Notes under the pieces: model-generated
Database searches by the model: none
Told to the model about the DNA's origin: nothing
Seen by the model: only the letters and a program-made list of their open reading frames with translations
In this document: one piece after another, positions 53,857 to 63,452 of the stretch
Layout: every line of letters starts with the position of its first letter
How positions within the stretch are numbered: position 1 is the first letter of the stretch
Program-made: the position numbers and the translations under genes
NCBI RefSeq assembly: GCF_024584705.1
Contig: NZ_CP097384.1
Coordinates: 3,038,001 to 3,102,000 of the forward strand
Origin: Blastopirellula sp. J2-11
GTDB taxonomy: Bacteria > Planctomycetota > Planctomycetia > Pirellulales > Pirellulaceae
Direction: 5' to 3'
Length of the DNA stretch: 64,000 nucleotides

Positions 53857-54012
53857 GGAAGATAATTCTCGGGACAAACGCGACCAGCTACGAATAACCA
53901 TAGGGAAAAATGGCCGCTTAGCCAAGATTGCGCCCCCCTGGTCGAACAGTGGATAGGGGACGAGATTCACAATATTCTTGAAAACCTCGCTAAGTCGAAG
54001 ACAATAGGCGAC

Positions 54013-54303
54013 ATGTTAGGACTGCAATTTACGATTCGAAGCATGTTGCTCAGCACCGCCGTGCTGGCGATGGTCTGTTGGACATTGGCCAGCGCCGTGC
54101 GTGGTCACGGTTGGGCGATCGCCGTCATGCTGTCGCTGGTCGCGCTGGCTATTTGGGTGCTTGGCCAGGCGATGTTGTTCTCGGTTGCGGCGCTTGCCTC
54201 GGCGGTATTTGGGGCGACGCAACGCAAAACGCTCCGTTCTCCGTTCGCCAACGAGACCCCTGCTCCACAGATTTTGCCGACCGATCACCATGTCGCCGAT
54301 TAA
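54013..54303 (+). CDS. Small membrane protein
   Basis: 96 aa. Two or three hydrophobic helices (MLLSTAVLAMVCWTLASAV, AIAVMLSLVALAIWVLGQAM, LFSVAALASAVF), then a polar tail. No family recognised. It precedes the large membrane protein gene by 40 nt, so may belong to the same export module. Confidence 0.6.
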   Translation: MLGLQFTIRSMLLSTAVLAMVCWTLASAVRGHGWAIAVMLSLVALAIWVLGQAMLFSVAALASAVFGATQRKTLRSPFANETPAPQILPTDHHVAD

Positions 54304-54343
54304 CGCCGGTTGTCGCCGCCGCTTTCTCAGGAACCACCATCCA

Positions 54344-56590
54344 ATGCAGGCAGACAAGCGAACATGGCGTGCGCTAGGGATTGTACTATTGATCCTGACA
54401 TCGACCGCAACGGCGTGGGGGCAAAATTGGGGAATCGTTCCGTTTCCCCAAAAGGGAAAGACGGTCAAGCATGGCCTGACGATGACCGTCGAGACGAACT
54501 GGGTGGAGAATAGCGGCTATCGACCGATATGGGTCACCGTGAACACTTCGAACGGCATGCCGACCAAGGCGGATCGTGTGTTGACGGTCGAGCTGAGCGG
54601 CGCCGATCAATGGTATTGGCGGAACCGTCAGACGATTAGCGCCGTAGTGGAACTGCCGCAAGGAGCGACCACGGTGACCACCGAGGTTCCGGCGCCCTCG
54701 ACGGCGCTCTGGTACCAGATGGATGTAACGACCTATGAAGATGGGACCCAGCTGAAAGACCTATCAACCGGCAGCGCCGGTCCCGTGGCGATTACAGACG
54801 GACTCTACAGTGCGAGCGAGTCGTTTCCGGCGACCGTCGTGATTGATTCCGACGCTCCCAATCGCATGCAACGAGCGTCCTGGTACAACGAGCAAGTAAA
54901 GCGGATCCTCGACAAAAAGGGGAAGTCGCCGATTCCTGATTTGCGCGTCTTGATCAACGAGACCGGCACTTCAGCTCGCGGATCGGTGAGCGCGCTGGTC
55001 GGCGGTGGGCAAACGGGATTGGAGGTCATCAATACGCTTTGGTCGATGGGGCGAATGGACGTCTTAAACCCGAGTGAAATGCCCAAGCAGTGGATCAATC
55101 TGACCTCCGTCGATCTGGCGTTTGTCTCGTTGTCTGATCTGCGAGGGATGAAAGCGAACCAGTCGGAGCAGTTCGCGGCGCTTACCGAGTGGATTCGTTG
55201 CGGCGGCAATCTGCTGGTGACCGACCTGGGAACGGAGGAGAAATCATTTTCCACCGATCGCAGTGAACTGGCGAAGCTGTTGGGAATGCCCCCGACCAGC
55301 GAGAATGACGATTGGCTCGATCAAAGTCCGTTCGCGCGCCGCGCCGGAGTCGATCAGCTACGGACGCGGGGCTACTACGGCAACAACTATGTCGGCTCGT
55401 ACGTGGGAGACGACGGCACGTTTCGCGCCGGAACCAATCCGAAGGGACCTCTTCCACCGATCGAAATCAAGATGCGAGCCTGGCAAATGGGATTGGTCGT
55501 AGCGATCGAAGGTTCTCCCTTTCCAGGCGACACGCGGCAATGGAAAGATCTGCTTGACCGGGTTGGGAGCGATCGATGGATGTGGTTTCAGCGAAACGGT
55601 CTCTCGCAATTGCGAGAGAACCAGCATTACTGGCAATTTATGATTCCCGGAGTCGGTCAGGCGCCGGTGACGTCATTCCAGTTTCTGATTTCACTGTTCG
55701 TGATCGTGATCGGCCCTGTCAATTATTTTCTGTTGCGTAGTGCGGGTCGACTCAACTGGATTATTGTGACCGTACCGGTAGGCGCCGCGATGGTGACCAT
55801 GGCGCTGGTCGGCTTTGCGTTGTTCTCTGACGGCTTTGGGGTCAAGCTGCGTACGCGGGGAATCACGCTGCTGGACCAACGCTCAGGCGACGCCGTCACC
55901 TGGTCGCGGCAAGCCTACTATGCAGGATTAGCGCCGTCATCAGGCTTTACCTTCCCGCGGTCGGCGGCGGTGTTTGAGATTAATCAACTGCCAAGCGATC
56001 GAGGGCAAGATCATGTTTTGGTGGTTAGCGATGATGCCCAACACTTGAAACGGGGCTATTTTCGCTCGCGCGTAACGCATCAAATGCTGGTAGTGCAGCC
56101 GAACAAAACCGAACTTAAATTAGCGATCACCGAGCAAGGAGACGCGCTGGTCGTCGAGAACTTGTTGGGGGTCGACGTCTCAATGGTCGTGATCACAGGG
56201 AAGGACGACAAGCATCTCTATACGGCGACCGATTTGAAAGCGGGCGAAAAGAGAACGCTGACGTACAGCACGCCAAAAACGGCGGGCGAAATTCGCAGCC
56301 TGCTTAGTGGCTTTGATCTGCAACTGCCGATCGGCTTTGATCAGTACGCCTATCGCGCCAGCAATCGCTCGCGCAACCAATATTACTATCAGCAGATTCC
56401 GGAAGAGTCGATATCAGTGTCGCACGCGACAAGTCGGTTGGAGCGGGAACTGAACGAATCGGTCCGGTCCGGTTTTCCCAACGCTCCCTACACCTACGAA
56501 GCGTTGGTCGAACGGTCTGCGTGGACGCCAGTCGGAGTCCCCCGCTTTCGTTCAGAAATGAGCGTCGAAGTGATTCGAGGAAAATGGTAA
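54344..56590 (+). CDS. Large membrane protein, putative ABC-module accessory
   Basis: 748 aa. Signal peptide ALGIVLLILTSTATAWG. Residues ~230-330 contain LTEWIRCGGNLLVTDLG, resembling GATase/DUF4159-like Rossmann segments of gliding/exporter accessory proteins. About three TM helices (FQFLISLFVIVIGPVNYFLL, TVPVGAAMVTMALVGFALF) divide a large periplasmic part. ATG 54344 has AGGAA at 9 nt. The stop is 4 nt before the ABC ATPase gene, so they form one operon; a GldG-like role is an inference. Confidence 0.65.
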   Translation: MQADKRTWRALGIVLLILTSTATAWGQNWGIVPFPQKGKTVKHGLTMTVETNWVENSGYRPIWVTVNTSNGMPTKADRVLTVELSGADQWYWRNRQTISAVVELPQGATTVTTEVPAPSTALWYQMDVTTYEDGTQLKDLSTGSAGPVAITDGLYSASESFPATVVIDSDAPNRMQRASWYNEQVKRILDKKGKSPIPDLRVLINETGTSARGSVSALVGGGQTGLEVINTLWSMGRMDVLNPSEMPKQWINLTSVDLAFVSLSDLRGMKANQSEQFAALTEWIRCGGNLLVTDLGTEEKSFSTDRSELAKLLGMPPTSENDDWLDQSPFARRAGVDQLRTRGYYGNNYVGSYVGDDGTFRAGTNPKGPLPPIEIKMRAWQMGLVVAIEGSPFPGDTRQWKDLLDRVGSDRWMWFQRNGLSQLRENQHYWQFMIPGVGQAPVTSFQFLISLFVIVIGPVNYFLLRSAGRLNWIIVTVPVGAAMVTMALVGFALFSDGFGVKLRTRGITLLDQRSGDAVTWSRQAYYAGLAPSSGFTFPRSAAVFEINQLPSDRGQDHVLVVSDDAQHLKRGYFRSRVTHQMLVVQPNKTELKLAITEQGDALVVENLLGVDVSMVVITGKDDKHLYTATDLKAGEKRTLTYSTPKTAGEIRSLLSGFDLQLPIGFDQYAYRASNRSRNQYYYQQIPEESISVSHATSRLERELNESVRSGFPNAPYTYEALVERSAWTPVGVPRFRSEMSVEVIRGKW

Positions 56591-56594
56591 GCCG

Positions 56595-57542
56595 ATGATC
56601 GCGACTTCGTTTCCGATGATTGAACTGCGGCGCTTGCATCGCTTTTTTGGCGCGACGAAAGCGGTGAACGATATCTCGTTCGAAGTCGAAGCGGGGCAAG
56701 TGTTTGGCTATATCGGCCCCAATGGCGCCGGCAAAACGACAAGCATGCGCATTTTGGCGACGCTGGATCTGCCTACTGCAGGCGACGCGCTGATTGATGG
56801 GTTCTCAGTCATCAATGACCCGGATCGCGTCCGCCGTCGGTTGGGGTTCATGCCTGATTATTTTGGCACTTACTCGAACGTGAACTGCTGGGAGTATCTC
56901 GACTTTTTCGCGAGAGCGTATGGGCTGCGCGGCAATGATCGCCGCAAAGCGCTGAACTATACGATGGACTTTACCGGGCTCGATCTGCTGGCGAAAAAGG
57001 CGATAAACGGCCTCTCGAAAGGGATGAAGCAGCGACTTTGCCTAGGGCGTGCGATGATCCATGACCCGGCCGTCTTGATCCTGGACGAACCAGCCGCCGG
57101 ATTGGATCCACGCGCGCGGATCGAATTGCGGGAAATGATCAGCCGTCTGGCGAGCGACGGCAAGTCGGTTCTGGTCAGTTCGCATATTCTGACCGAACTG
57201 GCCGAGATGTGCGATATTGTCGGGATTATCGAACAAGGTCAATTGCTGGCGACCGGCAGCGTCGCCGACATTCAACGCGGCAGAGTCACCCATGCGACGG
57301 TGCGAGTTCGTTGTTTAGAAAACGCCGCCGGGTTAGCGGCCTGGTTGACCGAGCGCGAAGATATGTCAAATGTTCTGGTCGATGGCGAACTGGTGATGTT
57401 CTCGCATGCCGGCGATCGCGTCTCGGAAGCGGCGCTGTTGCGTGAAATGATCAAAGCGAATTTTATCGTCGCTGAATTCGGCGCCAAACATACGTCGCTG
57501 GAAGACGTTTTTCTGACAGTGACCCAGGGAAGAGTGCAATGA
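56595..57542 (+). CDS. ABC transporter ATP-binding protein
   Basis: 315 aa, nucleotide-binding subunit for an ABC-2 type exporter. Walker A GPNGAGKTT, signature LSKGMKQRL, Walker B AVLILDEPAAGLDPRARIEL and the switch His in SSHILTEL. A C-terminal extension (about 220-315) is common in drug/antibiotic/lipid exporters. ATG 56595 or 56616. Its TGA overlaps the permease ATG by 4 nt, so the two products are translated together. Substrate unknown. Confidence 0.93.
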   Translation: MIATSFPMIELRRLHRFFGATKAVNDISFEVEAGQVFGYIGPNGAGKTTSMRILATLDLPTAGDALIDGFSVINDPDRVRRRLGFMPDYFGTYSNVNCWEYLDFFARAYGLRGNDRRKALNYTMDFTGLDLLAKKAINGLSKGMKQRLCLGRAMIHDPAVLILDEPAAGLDPRARIELREMISRLASDGKSVLVSSHILTELAEMCDIVGIIEQGQLLATGSVADIQRGRVTHATVRVRCLENAAGLAAWLTEREDMSNVLVDGELVMFSHAGDRVSEAALLREMIKANFIVAEFGAKHTSLEDVFLTVTQGRVQ

Positions 57543-59191
57543 CGACGGTGGAGTCGGCCGCAACCAGCGAAGAGAAGCAAGCGACCGCGCCCCCCGCGAG
57601 CCGTTGGGAGCGTTTTGATCAGTGGGTCGAATATGGGAGCGAATTTCTCAATCCCATTTTGGTGAAGGAGACGCGGCAAGCGCTCAAAAGCCGTCAATTC
57701 GCCGTCACGTTCATCTTGGTGCTGGCCTGTGGTTGGGCCTGGTCGCTGCTAGGCGTGGCCATTAACTCGCCGGCGATTTACTATTCGGCCAACGGGCCGA
57801 TCATGTTGGTCGGCTACGTCGATATTTTGCTCTTCCCATTGATGGTGATCATCCCGTTTACCGCGTTTCGCTCGTTAGCGGGAGAACGTGAGGATGGAAC
57901 GTATGAGTTGCTGTCGGTGTCGACCTTGCCGCCAGAGAAGATCATCAGCGGGAAATTGGGGAGCGCCGTCTTGCAGATGATCGTCTATCTCTCGGCGCTG
58001 GCTCCCTGCGTCGCGTTCACCTATTTGCTGCGCGGCATCGACATTATCACGATCTGTTATGTGATGATGGCCGCAACGCTGGCTTCCGTCTTGTTGTCGA
58101 TGGCGGGCCTGTTGTTGGCGACGGTCACCAGTTCCAAGTCTTGGCAATCAGTATTGTCCGTCGCGGTCATCATCCTGTTTCTGATCGCCTTCTTCGCGGC
58201 GATTGGACTGACCTGGGGCGCGGTGGTCGAAGATTCTGGCTGGCGGCGCTATGACGACCCCATGTTCTGGACGATTACGGTCTGCGCTCTTACCTTTTAC
58301 TTCAGCTATCTCGCGCTTCTCTATTTCGCGGCGGCGGCGGCGATTTCGTTCGCCAGTGAGAATCGTTCGACAAAGTTGCGCATCGTCATGCTGACGCAAC
58401 ACTTCCTTTTTTTCATCTGGTTTTGTTGGGGCTTCATCGAATCCTCCTATGACACCGGTGCGTTGATGGCAATGGTGACGTTTTTGGCGATTCATTGGGG
58501 AGTGCATGGTGCGTTGATGGTCGGCGAAAGTCCGGCTCTCTCGCCGCGCGTTCGTCGCTCGATTCCCAAATCGACTTTCCGTCGCTTGTTTTCCAATTGG
58601 TTTTTGCCGGGGCCGGCGCGCGGATATTTATTTGCGACCAGCGGCATGATTAGCGGAGCCGTGTCGATCATCGTGCTGGCTGCCGCCACGCAACAGTTAA
58701 GGATCGGCGCCGTCGCCGATCTCGAGATGCTCTTCGCGTTTGTGGCGGTCGCGACGGCGTATGTCGTGATTTATCTTGGCGTCGGAAGATTTCTGATGAT
58801 CGGTTTGCGCCGAATCGGCTCCGGCGATATTTTCCTGTCCGCGATTATTCACTTGTTGCTGCTGCTGTTGGGAGTTTTTATTCCCATCATCGTGCAGTTT
58901 TCGACCTATTGGCTGCCGAACGATGACTATAGCATCGTGCAAATCAGCAATCCCTTTTGGACGCTGGTTGCGATCAGCGATAGCGCGAACGTGGTTAGGA
59001 ACCCGGAACTTGGGGGGAGCGTTCTTATGCTGACGCTGGGAGGCGCCCTCATTTTTTTCCTGCAAATCTTGATTTCGGCCTCAGACATTGTTCCCACGAC
59101 GCAAGCGATCCCTCAACGTGTCAGCGAAGAAGATGAGTTGCTGGCCCCTCTCCGTTCGCCTGGCGCTGATAGTCCGTGGGATGATGCATGA
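57539..59191 (+). CDS. ABC-2 type permease
   Basis: 550 aa, about 12 predicted membrane helices (e.g. FAVTFILVLACGWAWSLLGV, MLVGYVDILLFPLMVIIPF, TCAASVLLSMAGLLLATV-type segments). NPILVKETRQALKSRQF near the N-terminus is the coupling segment typical of this permease class. It is longer than the usual ~250-350 aa ABC-2 permease, as is common in planctomycetes. It overlaps the ATPase gene by 4 nt. Export of a lipid, peptide or motility component is possible. Confidence 0.88.
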   Translation: MTTVESAATSEEKQATAPPASRWERFDQWVEYGSEFLNPILVKETRQALKSRQFAVTFILVLACGWAWSLLGVAINSPAIYYSANGPIMLVGYVDILLFPLMVIIPFTAFRSLAGEREDGTYELLSVSTLPPEKIISGKLGSAVLQMIVYLSALAPCVAFTYLLRGIDIITICYVMMAATLASVLLSMAGLLLATVTSSKSWQSVLSVAVIILFLIAFFAAIGLTWGAVVEDSGWRRYDDPMFWTITVCALTFYFSYLALLYFAAAAAISFASENRSTKLRIVMLTQHFLFFIWFCWGFIESSYDTGALMAMVTFLAIHWGVHGALMVGESPALSPRVRRSIPKSTFRRLFSNWFLPGPARGYLFATSGMISGAVSIIVLAAATQQLRIGAVADLEMLFAFVAVATAYVVIYLGVGRFLMIGLRRIGSGDIFLSAIIHLLLLLLGVFIPIIVQFSTYWLPNDDYSIVQISNPFWTLVAISDSANVVRNPELGGSVLMLTLGGALIFFLQILISASDIVPTTQAIPQRVSEEDELLAPLRSPGADSPWDDA

Positions 59192-59329
59192 CGATTGGGC
59201 CGATTGTTCCGGCTTTGCGGCGTTCGACGGTCGACTAGTCCGTCTGACTTCTCGGCTTGTGACCGCCGACAACTCGTTTTCGCCCTACGTTTGAAATAAG
59301 GATGTTTCTCAAGCTTGGGGGGTAGAAAG

Positions 59330-60022
59330 ATGATGACTTTTGTCCATGCGCTGTTCGGATCGATGGCGGATTTTGATCAAGCGGCGGCGCCGACGATCGC
59401 TGTGGCGATCATGTCGCTGGCGGTTGGCGTACTGGTCGGCTATTTGCTCACTAGCCGTTGGTGCAAGTCGATCGCAGCAGCCAAGCCGGACGCCAAAGCC
59501 AGCGAAGGTCGGCGTTCTCAGCTTTATGAAAAGCGACAAGTCATCCTCCGCCGCTTGCAAAAAGATCTCGACTTGCTGCTGGAAAACCAGATCGAAGTTC
59601 GCAGTCTGATGTCGACTCAGGTAGTTCGCGTGGCTCCGGGCCGTTCGGTGGTGGAAATGCGCCGCTTGATGAACGCCCAGCATTTGCGACATCTGGTCGT
59701 TGTCGATGAGACGGAACGCGCCGTCGGCGTGATTAGCGATCGAGATCTGCTCGCAGCCAAAGATGGCGTGGCCGCCGACCTGATGCATAGCCCGGTCATG
59801 GCCATCTCGCCGCAATCGATGTTGCTGCCGACGGTGTCGCACATGATTGAGAACAACATCTCCTGCTTGCCGGTGGTGGATGAGGATCGTGTTGTCGGCA
59901 TTATTACCACGACCGATCTGCTGCTCACGCTGCAAAGCGTCCTGCGCATTTTGCAGATGGAGCGAATATCGCGCGGCGAACCGTCGCAGCAGGAAGAGTA
60001 CGCCGAAGCCTGCTCCAACTAG
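59330..60022 (+). CDS. CBS-domain membrane-anchored protein
   Basis: 230 aa. One N-terminal membrane helix (PTIAVAIMSLAVGVLVGYLL), a coiled or linker region (about 50-90: RSQLYEKRQVILRRLQKDLD), then paired CBS domains: LMSTQVVRVAPGRSVVEMRR with VISDRDLLAAK, and DLMHSPVMAISPQSMLLPTV with GIITTTDLLLTLQ. CBS pairs bind adenine nucleotides, so an energy-sensing role is likely. ATG 59330 is preceded by GGGGGGTAG; an earlier TTG is not preferred. Independent of the ABC operon by a 138-nt gap. Confidence 0.85.
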   Translation: MMTFVHALFGSMADFDQAAAPTIAVAIMSLAVGVLVGYLLTSRWCKSIAAAKPDAKASEGRRSQLYEKRQVILRRLQKDLDLLLENQIEVRSLMSTQVVRVAPGRSVVEMRRLMNAQHLRHLVVVDETERAVGVISDRDLLAAKDGVAADLMHSPVMAISPQSMLLPTVSHMIENNISCLPVVDEDRVVGIITTTDLLLTLQSVLRILQMERISRGEPSQQEEYAEACSN

Positions 60023-60035
60023 AGTCGCCGACGTT

Positions 60036-63000
60036 CTAGTTGGCGCCTGGTCGCACGACGCGCAGTCGCATCGGCAACGAGGTTTGCTTTCCTTCGACCT
60101 TGGTTGACGCTTGAAACGTGCGCTGCGAAGCAGGCGTCCAAGCGGCCGCCGTCAAATGCAGCGTACGCTCTCGCTGACCAGCCGGAATCAGAACGCCGCT
60201 GAGTCCGATGTTGTCAACGATGACTCCATGCGGCAAGTTATTGACGTCGAACTGAATGCGGTCGTCGAAGCCGTTGCGATCCACGCGCAGTTGGCACGTG
60301 ATCGTTTCGCCGGCGACAATCGTTAATTCTTGAACCGCCGGAAATGGATAGTCGGGCATGGCCGGCGGCTCCTCTGTCGCGGACAAGCGAAAATGTCCAA
60401 GTTGATGACCGGCGTTTCCTTCGTGGCGCAGCTCGCAAATCAGCTTTCCGGCTTCCGACGTCGCCAAAGGTTGGGCCAATTCCAACACGGCGTAGTGGGC
60501 CGGATCTTCCCCATTTCTCTTGACAGGAAATTTGCCATCTTTGGGCTCGGCGATCGCCCAGCCGGTTTTCGCATCGTCATCGATTAGGCCCGTCGCACTG
60601 AAACCGTCTTGCGCATAATCAACGCTTGCTGCGGCGATATCGATGGGCTGCGGCGTTTGTCCGGCCGACTGATACGAGAACTTCACCTCGGTCAAAACAA
60701 AGTTGCCGTTGTCCGCGCCGCGACCAGGCGATCCGCTCGGCAACGACGCATGACCCAACGCATCGAGACGGATCGCATGCAGCGTCTCGCCTGCGGCCAG
60801 GGGAATTTCTAGCCGATAGTGATCGTGGTCTGGATTGGCGCCGATCGCTAACAGAGAACCATCGTTGAGCAGCGCGAGCTCGGAACTGTCCTCGCTGGTG
60901 GTGAACTGGTCCGCGCGCAACGATTTCCAAGTCCGCTCTGGCGGCGGATCGCCAAAGGGGCTGCCGGTCGAACTTTGCGGAGAAAGATAGACCGCCAGCT
61001 TGGGGCGCTCGGCGAGTTGGATTTTGCCGAGACTGCCGATCTCCTTCGTCACTTCCTGTCCATCGATCGTCGCTCGAGCGATCACCTTAGAGATCGCTTC
61101 ATTCGCCGCGGTTGGCGCCGGCGCCCAAGGCAGCGCCGAGAGTACCCCGGTCGCTTCTATATGACCAGCTTCGATCACCAGCGGCGATGTCGCCTGAAAA
61201 CCAGGGGGCAAGCCAGTGATTTTGATTTCTACCGGACCGTTGAAGTTGTCAAACCGTTCGATTTTGATGCTGAACTCTTTGCCGCTTCCGGCGTTGATGG
61301 TCGCATTGGCGCCGTTCAACTTGGCTGAAAAATCTGCGAACGGCCGCCGCGCAATCAGCTGATACTTGTAGTCGGCGCCTTCAAAGCCGCGCACATCGCG
61401 GACGCTTACCAGGTAATCGCCGGTATGCGGCGCAACAAAGGAGAGCTGTGAGTCGCCTGATCCGCGACCTGCGCTGTCGTCGTCATTCTGATAGTTCAGC
61501 GTAAACGTCGGCAGACCATTGTCGGGCAGCTCGGATCCCGGCGCGTACGGCTCGACGATATAGCAAGGTTCAAACAGCGCATGAGCATGGGCGGTCGTGT
61601 CAAAATAAGGTCGACGGTTTCCTTGTCCGGGATAAAAATTAAATCCAGAATCAGGTCCTTGCGGCATGCGATAGAGTCGCACGACTTCTCCCTGAATGTA
61701 GAGGAACTGGTTCAACTCCATCTCTTCCCAGTTGGTCGTGCGGCAGTCGATTGTCGAAGAATTGATTCCGCGGAAGGTCACCTCGGCGTCCCGTACGCCG
61801 CGTAGCAAGACGTTGGGTACAGGCGCTCCGTGCGCATCCAGAATCTCCAAACAGGTATCGGCGGGACTTTTGTCACGTGCGGCGCGCGTCTCGAAAATGA
61901 TCTGCTCGCCGGCTTGGGCCGTAAAGCGATAAAGATCGACATCAGCGCCCTCGCCATCATCCTGCAAAACGCCCCGAATGACTTGCGGCCAGACCAGCGA
62001 TCCTGCTTGTTCCACCACGTTGTTCGGTTCCGCTTCGTCGGCGCTGGGGAGCTTTTCCCAGGCGACTTGTTCGGCGGAACGAATTGCTGGCGGCGAGTGG
62101 TACGGAAGGCCGATCGTTTCGGCTGCATCGTTCAATTTGGCGCGAATCGCCGCGAGCGGTTCGACTTGCCAATCTCCGCGCGCCAGGGCGACCAGCGCTT
62201 GTTCTTGCGTCACCGCCAGCGATACCGGCCAGTCGGCCTGGTGCGGTGTCGCGCCCAACAATTCCATGTCGGCAAATCGCCAAAATCTTACGGTGCGGTC
62301 TTCGGCCGCCGAGACCAACAGTTGGCCGTCGGGAGAAAGAACGAGATCAAGAATCGGCGCATCATGAGCGAACTTCGTAAAGAGAAGCCGATTGGTTCCT
62401 TCAGCGGCCGATTTGCTTACCTGCCAGACGCGGATACGATTGTCGGCGCCGGCGGCGGCGACGCGATCTCCAGCGGGAGAAAAACAGACGGCGTTGGTCT
62501 CGTCTAGCGCTTCGCCAAAGGTTTCGAGCCGTTCGCCGGTGGCGATGTCCCACAATTTGACGGTCCGGTCAGCGCTGCATGTCGCTAGTACTTTCGAATC
62601 GTTGCGGAAAGCGAGATCGTAGATCGCATCGTTGTGCCCGGTCAGAGTCTCCAGCGGCGCGCCGGATTGCCGATCCCAAATAATCGCGTCTTTGTCATAG
62701 CTGCCGGTCGCCAGCACGCGAGCATCAGGCGAAAACGCGACGGAATAGATCGCGTCGCGATGTCCACGAATCGTTTGCTGCAACTGGCCCGTCGCGGCGT
62801 CCCAAATACGAACTTCGCCGCTCACGCCGACTTGCCCCCCTGCACCGGCAACCAGGGTTCCATCCGCCGAGAAGGCGATCTGGTTCACTTTGCCGGGAAA
62901 CTCTAACTGGAAAAGCGTTTTGTTAGCCGGAAACGTGGCGAGTTCTACTTTGCCATAGCGTGCGATCGCCATTTGTTCTCCCTGCGGAGAGAGTGCGATG

Positions 63001-63431
63001 CAGCTTGTGCCGGCTTGCAGATCGGCGCGGACCGCGATCTGCGGAATGTTCATCTTGGGAGACGCGTCGTCAGGCTGGGGGCCTTTCGCGCCGGCAAGAA
63101 TCCAACGCCGCAGCAAAGCGAGTTCTCCCGCCGTGGGCTGCGGCTCTTCTTCGGGGGGCATTTTGGGTTCGCCGTCTTTGGCGAGCACCGCCAATAGAAG
63201 GCTCTTGTCGGGGTGATCGGACGAGAGAAGCGGGCCGCTTGCGCCGCCAGCTTGCAGACCGTCATAGGTGGTCAAGATCAGATCTGCGTTCGCGTCGTCC
63301 GGATTGTGGCAACCGGCGCAATATTTGGTCAAAAGCGGGCCGATATCGCGCGTATAGTCGACGGTCGGCTCAGCGGCCGTCGCGGTGCTCGCAGCACAAA
63401 GCAGGACTGTGGTGAGAAGTAATATTCGCAT
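60036..63431 (-). CDS. Planctomycete cytochrome c / WD40 protein
   Basis: 1131 aa. Signal peptide (LTTVLLCAASTATA) followed by a PSCyt1-type heme segment with the CxxCH motif KYCAGCHNPDDAN. Residues ~125-400 carry about six WD40 repeats (for example VRIWDAATGQLQQTIRGH, AIIWDRQSGAPLETLTGH, VKLWDIATGERLETFG). The rest has beta-rich domains resembling pre-peptidase/PPC-like modules (AEPNNVVEQAGSLVWPQVIR, DVDLYRFTAQAGEQIIFETR). It is typical of the large multi-domain cytochromes of planctomycetes and is paired with a DUF1553 gene just upstream on the same strand. Confidence 0.9.
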   Translation of the reverse strand: MRILLLTTVLLCAASTATAAEPTVDYTRDIGPLLTKYCAGCHNPDDANADLILTTYDGLQAGGASGPLLSSDHPDKSLLLAVLAKDGEPKMPPEEEPQPTAGELALLRRWILAGAKGPQPDDASPKMNIPQIAVRADLQAGTSCIALSPQGEQMAIARYGKVELATFPANKTLFQLEFPGKVNQIAFSADGTLVAGAGGQVGVSGEVRIWDAATGQLQQTIRGHRDAIYSVAFSPDARVLATGSYDKDAIIWDRQSGAPLETLTGHNDAIYDLAFRNDSKVLATCSADRTVKLWDIATGERLETFGEALDETNAVCFSPAGDRVAAAGADNRIRVWQVSKSAAEGTNRLLFTKFAHDAPILDLVLSPDGQLLVSAAEDRTVRFWRFADMELLGATPHQADWPVSLAVTQEQALVALARGDWQVEPLAAIRAKLNDAAETIGLPYHSPPAIRSAEQVAWEKLPSADEAEPNNVVEQAGSLVWPQVIRGVLQDDGEGADVDLYRFTAQAGEQIIFETRAARDKSPADTCLEILDAHGAPVPNVLLRGVRDAEVTFRGINSSTIDCRTTNWEEMELNQFLYIQGEVVRLYRMPQGPDSGFNFYPGQGNRRPYFDTTAHAHALFEPCYIVEPYAPGSELPDNGLPTFTLNYQNDDDSAGRGSGDSQLSFVAPHTGDYLVSVRDVRGFEGADYKYQLIARRPFADFSAKLNGANATINAGSGKEFSIKIERFDNFNGPVEIKITGLPPGFQATSPLVIEAGHIEATGVLSALPWAPAPTAANEAISKVIARATIDGQEVTKEIGSLGKIQLAERPKLAVYLSPQSSTGSPFGDPPPERTWKSLRADQFTTSEDSSELALLNDGSLLAIGANPDHDHYRLEIPLAAGETLHAIRLDALGHASLPSGSPGRGADNGNFVLTEVKFSYQSAGQTPQPIDIAAASVDYAQDGFSATGLIDDDAKTGWAIAEPKDGKFPVKRNGEDPAHYAVLELAQPLATSEAGKLICELRHEGNAGHQLGHFRLSATEEPPAMPDYPFPAVQELTIVAGETITCQLRVDRNGFDDRIQFDVNNLPHGVIVDNIGLSGVLIPAGQRERTLHLTAAAWTPASQRTFQASTKVEGKQTSLPMRLRVVRPGAN

Positions 63432-63452
63432 CGCACGCCGGGGGAGAATGAT

